Source: Mortierella alpina (taxonomy: Eukaryota; Mortierellomycota; Mortierellomycetes; Mortierellales; Mortierellaceae). From it: DNA of 64,000 nucleotides. Position 1 is the stretch's first letter, and the number at the start of each line of letters is the position of its first letter. The stretch is taken from assembly GCA_029449245.1 (NCBI GenBank), contig JANATF010000008.1, positions 1,612,001-1,676,000 of the forward strand. The letters are read 5' to 3'. The notes under the pieces are model-generated. The model was not told the DNA's origin. It was given only the letters and a program-made list of their open reading frames with translations, and ran no database searches. This document shows, piece by piece, positions 55,434-64,000 of the stretch. A program made the translations under genes and the position numbers.

Positions 55434-56996
55434 ATGTCCATTGACGAAGGTCCTGCCGCTGGTGCACACGCACACATCATACCTGCCCCGCCACTTATTC
55501 GGTCAAAAGACCATGAGGTGGATCCAACGGGCTGGGTTATGGAAGACCATGGTTTGGAACCCATTGAGGAGGGTGTCGCCATCGGTGTACCGTCTATTGT
55601 TGGAGGGGAGGAAGACACCACCGCTTTGAGAGAACGACGCCGACTAAGTTCCGTTTTTGGACCGCTCTCTCCGCATTATCTGCTTGATGAACAACACCTT
55701 CCACCTTACCATCAGCCCCACATTGACGTTCAATATCGGAAACGATGCAAGTCAATCTCGACTCTTGGCAGCAGTGTCACTCACCCTGACGACAAGAGCA
55801 ACACTACCAGTGGCAGTATACGCGTTAATGATGCGAGGGAGGGTATCGAAAGTCTCAAACGAAAAAGTGCAATCACTCGTCATTTGTCACTTCTTACATC
55901 AGCGTCGCTCGCGCCTGTACCCAGCCTCTTCACAATTGAATCGGATGAGTTTGGCCCGGACCTGTTTCATCAGCACAGTCCGCCGCCGGATAGCCTTAGT
56001 TGTCTCTCGCGGAGTAGCTCGCTCACAGAGTTTCAGAAGGCTCTGTTCCAGCATCAAACAGGACCCTTGGGCCAGTTGAACATGCCACAGGGTGAAGTTG
56101 CCAGCGATCTTCAAGATGAAGGTTTGAAGAATGTACCATTGGAACTTCCTCCTCCACACCCAAACCCGAGGCCTTCCATCTCTCCCATGAGCAAGAACCC
56201 ACTCTCGCCCTTGTCATCACGAAACACCAGCCCCGCTCATACTCCGCAAAGGCTTCGTAGCCCATCACCCTTGGCCCGTGTCCGCTCACCATTGCGAGAT
56301 AGTAATAGGCACAATATCCAGCTCAACAGCGGCAGTAAGCACTGTCTTGCTTCGCAAACAGCCATGCCTCAGACCAATGCTATATTCGCGCCAATCAGTA
56401 TCAACAGCAGCAAGCGATTTCTTCGGCTCAATGACGACTCGAGCAACAACGGTCAAGTCCTTGGCGTGCTTACTCAGCGATCAGGAGCAATGCTGGATGA
56501 TCAGGAAAATGTGTTGACCGATTCCCCAGCGGGTGGCGATCTGAAGCTGGTAGAGCCACCCATGTCCTTGCAGATGATCCCCAACGACCACGGCCGCTGG
56601 AGGTCTCCCACGCTGTCCGCTCTAGCCTCGCAAACCTCATCTCGGGGACCTTCGTCGCCCTGGCAAGAACCGTATACGGATGCAATTGCGGCGCCTAAGA
56701 GCAGGAGCTCTCACGCTCGACAACGCCAGCATCTTGCTTCGCAATTGCAAAGCGATAAGGAAGTCGAGATACCTTTGATCGAGGCGCATGATCAAGTTTT
56801 GCTGCACGATATATGGAACATGGAGGATGAAGAGCGTAGGGATCGACTGAACGGAGTGACTGAGGACAAAACAGAGTCAATGGCAGAGCTGGATGTTGGC
56901 CGTGTCGAGAACTCCGCTACACATATGAAGGGCGAGCAGCATGCACACGAGGAGGCGAAGCTGATCCAACAGGTTCTTCACGAAGGTCATAGTTAG
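55434..56996 (+). CDS. Unknown Ser/Pro-rich protein, single exon
   Basis: A 520-aa frame that I do not recognise. The ATG at 55434 is the first in frame; the frame is open a little further upstream without an ATG, so an upstream exon is possible. It is rich in Ser, Pro, Leu and Arg, with clusters of SP/TP sites (SPLSSRNTSPAHTPQRLRSP, SPLARVRSPL) that look like proline-directed kinase targets. It also has a C-terminal acidic, possibly helical segment (LLHDIWNMEDEERRDRLNGV) and DDQENVLTDSP in the middle. Predicted to be largely disordered, probably a regulatory or scaffold protein. Confidence 0.65.
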   Translation: MSIDEGPAAGAHAHIIPAPPLIRSKDHEVDPTGWVMEDHGLEPIEEGVAIGVPSIVGGEEDTTALRERRRLSSVFGPLSPHYLLDEQHLPPYHQPHIDVQYRKRCKSISTLGSSVTHPDDKSNTTSGSIRVNDAREGIESLKRKSAITRHLSLLTSASLAPVPSLFTIESDEFGPDLFHQHSPPPDSLSCLSRSSSLTEFQKALFQHQTGPLGQLNMPQGEVASDLQDEGLKNVPLELPPPHPNPRPSISPMSKNPLSPLSSRNTSPAHTPQRLRSPSPLARVRSPLRDSNRHNIQLNSGSKHCLASQTAMPQTNAIFAPISINSSKRFLRLNDDSSNNGQVLGVLTQRSGAMLDDQENVLTDSPAGGDLKLVEPPMSLQMIPNDHGRWRSPTLSALASQTSSRGPSSPWQEPYTDAIAAPKSRSSHARQRQHLASQLQSDKEVEIPLIEAHDQVLLHDIWNMEDEERRDRLNGVTEDKTESMAELDVGRVENSATHMKGEQHAHEEAKLIQQVLHEGHS

Positions 56997-57304
56997 CCTA
57001 GCACATGAGGAAAAATGCGCAGTGGCAGATTTGAATGAAGTTTGGAGACCCGACTGGAAGCCTGATGAGGGTTTGTGTGGTGCTCTGAGTGAAAGGTGCT
57101 AGCCTTGAAATGGAGCCAGGTAGTCGAGTCATTTCTGCGGGGGGCGCTGCTGATATTTTTTGTGCCGATCCACACGTCGGGGATTCTGGCCGCAGCTCGT
57201 GACTGTCCTGGATCCCATAAAACGCGGACGTACTTCATGCTGACAGCTCGACTCGTCAGCTTTTCTTCCAGTCCTTCTCCAATCCCGCCAACGCACCCTT
57301 CGCC
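56997..57304. other. Short intergenic region
   Basis: A 308-bp gap with no coding signal; it includes GGATCCCATAAAACGCGG at about 57211, a weak TATA-like site upstream of the DUF2419 gene. Confidence 0.4.
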
Positions 57305-58470
57305 ATGACTTTCACATGCCCAGTCAATCTCTATGCCTCAGTTTACGAGACTACTAAGCAGTGTCGCGAGAGCAGCAACATTCAGGTATGTCACCATCAC
57401 GCGGTTGGCACATGGCCGAAAACGTTGTGTTCCTCGTTTTAACACAGACACATTTCATTGTAACTTTCCACTCTTTGCAGATTGATCAAGAGGCCATCAC
57501 TCAGTTTCTCACCAACTTGACTCAGGAATCATGGTCCAAGCACTCGGTCGCCAACGGCATGTCCTTCCCCTTGCGATTCGATTCTCTTGAGCAGGAAGTC
57601 AACACGCTGTCACTGATCGACATTCTCAACACTGGACACGGATTCCGCAAGGAGCTTCACGAGGATTCCGATCGCGGCGCCTTCGAGACCATTGTCTTTG
57701 GTATCATGTCCTTTCACATTTCCTCCACCGCCACCACAGCCGAGTCTCTCTCAAAGCTAACGGGTTGGGAGGTTGGAACACACTTTGGGATCACGATGCA
57801 GAAGGACGAACCTTCGGAGCTCGCTCATGTCACCCTCTCTAAACCCTCTGTCGCCTCCAAACTCGCAGGACAGCTTCAGGGAGTACTCAATGAGACTGGA
57901 TTGATCTTGAAGGAGAAGGGCTTTGAAACTTTGGGCGCGTTCGTGATCGATGCAGCCAAGAAAGCCAACGGATCAGGAGAAAAGTTTTCAGAGATTTTGG
58001 TCAACTCCTTTCCAGCGTTTCAGGACTATGCAGAGGTGGATGGCAAGACTGTCTATGTGTTCAAGAAGGCACTGTTGCTCGCTTCGAGTCTTGAGCGCCG
58101 ATTCGCCAAGACGGAGCCAATGTTTGCATTCAAGGATATCAAGGACAGCCCAATCTTTGCAGACAATGTGATCCCGACGTTGATGACCCACCTGGGAATC
58201 CTGGTCTTGCCCGAGAACTTGAAGCACACGATGGAGGAAGGTGGAGTGACGTCGGTGGAGGAGTCGTACCGCCTTCGTGCGGCCTCAATCGATGCTTGTC
58301 GCGAGGTTGTGGAGAGGGCGAACGTCAAGAGCAACAAAGTTGGAACCGTCAACTATGGCGAGCAAGGAATGTTGGCGGTCGACTTGGATGTTTACCTGTG
58401 GAGAGTCGCCAAGGAGTTCCAGTACCGGAAGGTCCCCCGCTTTGCTTGCAAAGACACCATCTTTTTTTGA
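57305..58470 (+). CDS. Queuosine salvage protein (DUF2419/QNG1 family)
   Basis: A 356-aa protein in two exons (57305-57385, 57481-58470). The family, called C9orf64/QNG1 in humans, hydrolyses queuosine 5'-phosphate to free queuine, for insertion into the tRNA wobble position by TGT. Visible landmarks: SFPLRFDSLEQEVNTLSLID, ILNTGHGFRKELHE, RGAFETIVFGIMSFHIS, FVIDAAKK, VNSFPAFQDYAEVDG, VYVFKKALLLASSLERRF, and the C-terminal VDLDVYLWRVAKEFQYRKVP. The segment FADNVIPTLMTHLG aligns with the FADYRLPQ active-site region of animal enzymes and keeps the Asp, but Tyr-Arg are replaced. It matches the fungal DUF2419 branch; hydrolase activity is therefore likely but not certain. Confidence 0.85.
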
Positions 58471-59354
58471 GGGTAGAGTATGTGTCACCGATTTTTATAA
58501 TAGAGCAAATACTGCCTTTCGAATCCGACCTTCTCAATTTTTTTTACTCACCACTCTCTGTCGTGGTCCAACAACATCCCTTTCTTCCATTGCTCTCTTT
58601 CTCAATCTCTCTTCATTTTCTCCTCTCCCATTTCCATCAACATCTTTCTAATACACAATGGTAAGGACATGTCTCACGTATGCACCCACCTTTTCTACCC
58701 ATCTTTTACTTTATACTATCCACAACACGCATCAAGTATACAATCAGCGTTTTCTTCAACAGCAACATACCTGTCTACATTCAGCACCCGGACGGGAAAG
58801 GAGGTTGCATGATTTGTTTACCGCCTTGCAATATAGTCTGCTACTGAAACAAATAGCAGCCAGGCAGACCCATCCCTCCCGCCATTTTCAGCACCCCAAC
58901 AGCAACAATACCGGGAGCACTTGATGGAATACCACCTATTTTTTTTTTATACTTTTTTTTGCTAATGAAAAGGAATATCGCCAAGACCCATCCATTCCAT
59001 CAACCAAAAAGACAAGAAGGAAAAAGAACTGGAGTATCGCATCCGAGCTGATGCAATAGGGCTGGAAGCAGTGAGGCTTTAAGGATCCGCATCCGAAGGC
59101 GAGAGACGTGACTCAACCAATCGCCTTTTATATATATGTTTTGACGTTGTGGGGTCCTTCAAGCAAGACGTGGGACGTATCAGAGGACTTTTCACTTCTT
59201 GCTGGTTGCTACTCACGTCTCTTTGGGGACGGAGAGGTTGTGGACGCGTGTTGAAGCCAGGAGGACAATTAACAAATGCCCATTGAACGCGCTACTCACT
59301 CTCAACGTAAACAACAAAAAGAAAAAAAAAACCAAAAACACGCGCTTCTTTCTA
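58471..59354. other. Gap between DUF2419 and H2A.Z, possible alternative H2A.Z first exon
   Basis: No independent gene is supported. A strongly C/T-rich leader at 58540-58657 ends in ATG followed directly by GTAAGG (58658-58666), an alternative start exon that could splice to 59427. A TATATATA site at about 59130 favours the start at 59355. AT-rich and A-run sequence fills the rest. Confidence 0.45.
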
Positions 59355-60109
59355 ATGGTATGTTTTTTTTTTCTTGTCCCGTTTTGTGTATTCGCGCTTC
59401 GCGATTTTTTTCTTTCACTTTTTTAGGCTGATGCAAATCTCGGAACCGAGGCCAACACTGCCCAGAACACCACTAAGCCTACAGAGAGACGCCGCGAGAA
59501 GGTCCCAGCACTCTCCCGCTCCGCTCGTGCTGGTCTTCAGGTATATCCATATGCCATGCCAAACAACAAAAATCGTGACCAGGAAGGAATAGTTTTCATG
59601 ATCATGTACATGTACATTTTGACTTACTCCGTACCTGTTATCCTCTCTTTTCTTCTTTTTAAAACTAGTTCCCTGTCGGCCGTATCCACCGTTACTTGAA
59701 GGATCGCACCCAGAACCATGTCCGTGTAGGCGCCAAGGCAGCTGTGTACTCGGCAGCCATTCTCGAATACTTGACGGCCGAGGTCTTGGAGTTGGCAGGA
59801 AACGCGACCAAGGATTTGAAGGTCAAGCGTATCACTCCCCGTCACTTGCAGCTTGCTATCCGTGGAGACGAAGAGCTGGACTCGCTGATCCGCGCTACTA
59901 TCGCCGGTGGTGGTGTTCTTCCCGTGAGTGCAATTTTTCATTTTTTTTTGACATTATTTACGTCTTTGCGACCAACTTTGAACGTATTTTTTTTTGAGTA
60001 GAGTCTTTGCTAACAATTTGCACGCGTTTTCCCATCCATTGTCAAATAGCATATTCACAAGGCACTGCTCTCGAAGACGCAGAAGGGTCAGAAGAAGATT
60101 GCGCCCTAA
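59355..60109 (+). CDS. HTZ1: Histone H2A.Z variant (HTZ1)
   Basis: A 143-aa histone variant placed by SWR1 in nucleosomes around promoters. Exons: 59355-59357 (only the ATG), 59427-59540, 59669-59923, 60050-60109. After an acetylatable but Lys-poor tail ([20 protein letters not shown]), [20 protein letters not shown] begins the histone fold. The H2A.Z-specific features are [40 protein letters not shown] (extended acidic patch and docking domain) and the short C-terminus [14 protein letters not shown] without an SQ motif. This rules out canonical H2A/H2A.X. The start-codon-only first exon resembles that of RPT2 in this window; an upstream ATG exon at 58658 is an alternative. Confidence 0.93.
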
Positions 60110-60600
60110 ACGACTTCAACATAAAATAACAAGGGGGAGAAAAAACCACCAATTGTATCCAGCGTTGTCCCTTCCCTTTTTTTTTTATCATCTTTTCTCC
60201 ATTGCCTATTTTCTTTCTTTTCTCAGCAAGAGCGCTAAAGCATAGGATGTTTGAGCAAGAGACACCCAATACAGCGAGGCACCCTATATTTTTTTTTCTT
60301 TTCTTCCCTCTTCCCCTGCCTCTTCAGTCTGCTTGCTTTCGTTTGAACATCTTGTAACACTTTTCATTTGCCATAGTCCGTATCCTTGTAGCTGAATTTG
60401 ACAAAGAAAGACAAATGTACTTTAATCTGGCTGACTCTGTCCTGGAAAAGACACTATGGTACAAAAAAAGAAATGGACGCATACACGATATTTGACAAAT
60501 AGAACGGAACAAAGGCCTGACGGGGGGTGTAGATAGGCTGAGGCTGGTAGATGGAGTCGAAAGTGGAGGAAAAGTGGAAGAAGGGAGGAGGGGGTGAAAG
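60110..60600. other. 3' intergenic region between convergent genes
   Basis: Holds the 3' ends of H2A.Z and of the convergent SMR-domain gene. T-rich stretches at about 60175-60190 and 60285-60300; no coding signal. Confidence 0.5.
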
Positions 60601-63278
60601 CTATTTCCTGGTGGGAGTCGACGGCATGATCCTGGAGACGCCCTTGACAACAATAACTCCGTTTTCAGCCTCGCACCTCCACCCATCCTTCATCAGCAAG
60701 CTCAGAATCGTCGGGTAAAGGCGTGCGATCCTGTCCTTGGAGTGAGACCCTACACCGCACACAATCTTGAGTGGTTTGGCGGCAATCCGATTCGCCTGCA
60801 TCGTCGAACGCGAGAACCACTGCGTTACTGCCTCCTTGACTACCGTCTGCGCCTCAGCTATGGTGAGGCCGTGCAGGTCAACCAGGTTGGGATCGTTGCT
60901 TTCGAGACTAAGAATGGAGGATGACAAAATCGTTGTTTGAGTTAAAGAAGGCATCAAAAAAAAACATGGTTCAAGCTCCCTGTCATTGCTTCGTTACCGA
61001 TGCTGCTGCACAACGGCTCGGGCGGCGCGCATATGCCACTGCTTGCCCTGCACATCCAGTTTCTTGCCTTCGTCCGCGTAATAAGCTGCGATTCCACCCA
61101 TACCCGCCCCTTTGTTTTTGGCCCCTTTGTAAGCTCTCGCCGCCTTCCTAAAGAGTTCGTTCCTTTGTTCCAATGTCTCTTGGGCGCGTTGTCGACACCA
61201 GACTGGATCATCATCGTCGTTATAGAGCTCCGTGTTGGCTTTGTCCAAGAGTGTGTTGGGGAAGGGACGCGGTCCGCTCGGAAAGGGGTTATTGGTGGAG
61301 GGCAGGCTCTTGAGTCGATGACCCGTGCTCGATGGGTTCGGCACCGCGTTCTTGTCTGCAAAGCGGATATCTGCTTGGAACGGGACCATGTGCGGTCGTT
61401 TGGAGGACGAGGATGAGGAAGCTGTCGAGATGGACGCCAGTTCCTTTTGCTCGCCCCGCGCAATATCAACCGCCAGCACCGCGTTCATGGCATCCTGTAG
61501 ATTGCCTCCATTGTAAACAAGCATCCTCTTCAATCCTGCTGCACTGTGATCGGGGAAGAGCTCTATCAACTGAGCCAGGTTCATATCAAACTGGCTTAGT
61601 CGCTCCCGCCCTTGTGCCTGTCCATGTTCGTTTTCAAGCTTGAGTCTTTTCTCTATACTGTCGACCGTCTGGAATAAATTCGTGCAGTTGGCGTGGTATT
61701 CGGAGACGATGATCTTTTGAGGGACGGTGTGGAAAACGTTCATCAGGATCGAGATCTGGTGTTCGAATGTGGCCCATTCGTTGCTCTCTGGTATGAAGAA
61801 CTCATCCTGTCGATCCATGGTCCTGAGCAAAGCGTCGTTCTGCCCATCCCATTTGTGCGATTGATGCTGACGGGTTCCCCAACCTACTCCTCCTCCGCCT
61901 TGTCCCTTCGTCTTCTTTTTTGTTTTCTGGGGATTGAGATAAAACAAATCGTCCAAAGAACTGGTGGTTGTCGAGTGGGTGGCATGCGAAGATGAGGACG
62001 AGTGAAGTGATCCTGAACCCGAAGATGATGTCTCGACCTGCTCGTTCTCCAAGAACATCTGGCTCAAAATCAATTCCACCGCAGCCTCCAGATCTCGCCT
62101 GCAGTCCTTGAGTACTTGGGCCAAATACTCATCCGAATGCTCCTGATCTGGGAAGCAGCTCTTGAGAAACTCGAGCTCCTCTGCCTTGACGCCATTTACT
62201 TCCTGATGCATCGTGGCGGTCTGTGGGTGGCCTTGAGTAGCTTCGTATTCAACAGCCTCATACGCCATGATCTGCGCGACAGCTTCGTCCTCGCTCTCTC
62301 CGTCGGGTAGATGTGCGCTAGACACTGATAAATCCGTGAACTGGTCCGCCAGATTGGTCTCTGGGGTATGCTGACCATTCTCGTCCTTCCTCCACGTCCT
62401 GCGCGGTGTTGACAAGGGTCCTGAAACTGGTAGAGAGTCATGCGCTTTCGGCGTCCTTTCAGATCTTTTTTGTCTTCGATTTTTTTTCGTGCTCTTGGGT
62501 TCGTCGTGGCTGTGTGTCGAAGGTGTTCCTTCAGTCGATGCTTCCTCAGCCTCGTCCTCGTTCACGTCTGCGTCTTCTTCGTTGACATCTTCCACTGCGG
62601 CTGCGGTAACAGCTGCTTCTGTCAGTCCCATCCTTTTCAGATAAGCTGGGTTTCGAACAGCTTTGAAGCTCGCCTTGGACATCGCTGCAGATTGCGTCGT
62701 TGCTTTGGTGGAGGCAGCTTGCTGAGACGACGAGTGGACGACCTGACCCTGCTTGTGAAACTGACTTGATGTTGACGAGGTATTGGAACTGGCCACGCCT
62801 TCGCTCCAGATGAGGATGTTCTTTTCATTGGAAGCCGTCTTGCTGCCTTTGTTTTTGCTGTTTGAGCTATGGGAGGTTGTCTTATTGGTATTGCTGGTAG
62901 CAGTCGTCTTGCTAGGATTGATATTAGAGGGGTTGTTGGAGGTGCTGAAGGCGGGGGTGCTTGCGGAGGGATCGCTGCCAGCTGGGGTTGCTGCAGCTGC
63001 TAGGGCCGAGAGGATGGGTATACAGGCCTTGAAGTCGCCCATGTCGCTGTAGATGGATGCGACCAGAGCCGAGTCTAAACGAGGGCAGAACATTGCCTGG
63101 TCCAAACATTGTTGCAGCAGTTTTCTTGATTCCTTAGTGGGGCGCGCTTTTTTTTCTGTTTTCACGGGTAGCGCTCACGCTCACTGCGAGGGAGCCATAC
63201 CGGCTGTCAAGCACGAGATGCCATCTGACTGGTTTGACTGGTCTGTTGGTTTACCTCGAGTTTTTCTTGCGGATCCAT
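60601..63278 (-). CDS. CUE-DUF1771-SMR protein, Cue2/N4BP2-like (no-go decay endonuclease type)
   Basis: A protein of about 821 aa in three exons (63278-63255, 63132-60998, 60907-60601). Order: a helical N-terminus (ESRKLLQQCLDQAMFCPRLD); a Ser/Thr/Asn-rich disordered stretch; a CUE domain (ELEFLKSCFPDQEHSDEYL, then DCRRDLEAAVELILSQMF); a second CUE-like domain (NLAQLIELFPDHSAAGLKRM); DUF1771 (RNELFRKAARAYKGAKNKGA, GGIAAYYADEGKKL); and a C-terminal SMR domain with VDLHGLTIAEAQTVVKEAV and IVCGVGSHSKDR. This matches yeast Cue2 and animal N4BP2, which bind ubiquitinated stalled ribosomes and cut mRNA in the A site; the DLHG and GxGxHS motifs form the SMR nuclease centre. The small first exon was chosen by phase and TATA context. 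Confidence 0.88.
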
Positions 63279-63696
63279 GAAGACGTGTCTGCTCTTTTCG
63301 GATTTGCAATGGTTAGAATGAGTCGATGGCTAGGAGAGTTGATCAGCAGGTGGGAGTGGGCGGCGAGTCGATGGACAGCGATGGTTCTCAATCAGCATGG
63401 GGTAAGGGGGTGTATGACTGTGAAGGCAAGAGTACAGGGTTGCAATGAGCAGAGTGTGAGAGGTGCTTTGAAAGGCATGTCTGTGCGTATGCGTGTGGCT
63501 TTTATAGCCGCCTAGCCGATCCACGACTACGATGAGGACAAGGTGACTCACGGGGACTACGGCAGGCATGGCTCCTGTTTTGCCTTCATCCAAGACTCTT
63601 GCTCTCGTGTTAGGAAAAGGCACTGGCCAAACCGCTTCTGTCAACGCCTGCGGCAGGGCCATCGTTTATTGCGTTTGCTCTTCTATCAGCGTTCTC
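63279..63696. other. Promoter region of the SMR-domain gene
   Basis: A 418-bp gap with a minus-strand TATAAAA at 63507-63501, about 225 bp upstream of the start at 63278. It also holds the 3' end of the next minus-strand gene. No gene inside. Confidence 0.5.
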
Positions 63697-64000
63697 TTAG
63701 TCATCCTCCTCCGTAGGTGCTCCGCGCAGCACCTCCTCCTTCTTTTGCTGCTGACGCTGAAGGCTTTTTTCCTCTGCGAGTGTAGCAGGGTATCCACTCT
63801 CGAGTCGCACCATGGCTACACAAAAATGAAACACACAGCAATGAGTGACAGAAACTGGAATGAACAGCACAGCCACCCCTCGCCTAATGAGCTAGGGACA
63901 CGCGTTACTTCATCCCTACTGTACCTTGTGTCTTGAGGCTCCCGTCCAGCGCGACAGTCGTCTTGAACTGACCAGTTGCAGATTCGAGTTCAGGGTTCTT
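63697..64000 (-). CDS. C-terminal end of an unrecognised protein, partial at the right edge
   Basis: Two exons on the minus strand are visible: 64000-63925 and 63815-63697. The first begins KNPELESATGQFKTTVALDG, ends with a GTACAG donor, and is joined in phase to AMVRLESGYPATLAEEKSLQ. A basic/Gln-rich helix (RQQQKKEEVLRGAP) and an acidic end (TEEDD) follow. I do not recognise the family from 63 residues. The exon structure is convincing because the splice phases match and the stop at 63697 follows a charged tail. The gene's 5' part lies outside the window. Confidence 0.6.

Noticed and set aside
58658-58924. 88-residue frame upstream of H2A.Z
   Set aside because: It runs through a likely donor right after its ATG and has no domain; better read as an alternative H2A.Z first exon or leader.
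62440-62769. Plus-strand Cys/Arg/Phe-rich frame opposite the SMR-domain gene
   Set aside because: It is the antisense of the Ser/Lys/Glu-rich part of the minus-strand protein and has no homology.

Overview
The window is nuclear DNA of a filamentous fungus. Nearly every gene is split by short introns (mostly 50-200 nt) with GT..AG ends, and several show TACTAAC-like branch points. I infer an early-diverging Mucoromycota fungus, most likely Mortierellaceae, from the gene set: a cytosolic L-lactate dehydrogenase, a PLB1-type SGNH phospholipase, an animal-type MTMR14 phosphatase, a stefin-like cystatin, a DUF2419 queuosine-salvage protein and an F-box/LRR protein. No rRNA, tRNA or CRISPR array was recognised. 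All gene models below were assembled by joining exons by hand at matching splice phases.

Layout, left to right. 0-6 kb: a partial mitochondrial ribosomal protein uL5m, diverging from an eight-exon PLB1-like lipase; then about 1.4 kb without a supported gene; then a monocarboxylate-type MFS transporter. 6.2-12.8 kb (minus): a seven-exon gene for a protein of about 2019 residues. Its C-terminal third is a Fanzor/TnpB-type RuvC nuclease and its N-terminus is strongly hydrophobic with 11-residue repeats. 14.5-24.1 kb: ankyrin protein, proteasome ATPase RPT2, lactate dehydrogenase (minus), initiator-tRNA modification enzyme RIT1, and a large F-box/LRR protein (minus). 25-29.3 kb: a secreted protein of unknown function, a glutathione S-transferase and a POT peptide transporter (minus). 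29.3-33.7 kb: 4.4 kb with no supported gene. 33.7-47.1 kb: amino-acid transporter, PEX19, a very long MTMR14-like phosphatase, SNRNP27, and the complex III chaperone CBP3/UQCC1 (minus). 47.3-54.9 kb: a long inverted repeat, cystatin, hexapeptide acetyltransferase (minus), protein phosphatase 1, an OB-fold protein and a DUF4203 membrane protein. 55.4-64 kb: an unknown Ser/Pro-rich protein, the DUF2419 queuosine protein, histone H2A.Z, a Cue2-like CUE-DUF1771-SMR protein (minus), and the last two exons of an unrecognised gene (minus).

Most genes are single-copy housekeeping functions: translation (uL5m, RIT1, DUF2419, the Cue2-like protein), protein turnover, splicing, chromatin, transport and phosphoinositide metabolism. 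They do not form an operon or an obvious biosynthetic cluster. The accessory element that stands out is the intron-rich Fanzor-type gene. It sits tail-to-tail and only about 100 bp from an intact host transporter, with no transposase beside it. Its C-terminus carries the spaced RuvC Asp, Ser-Ser, four-Cys and Arg-Asp signature of eukaryotic TnpB relatives.
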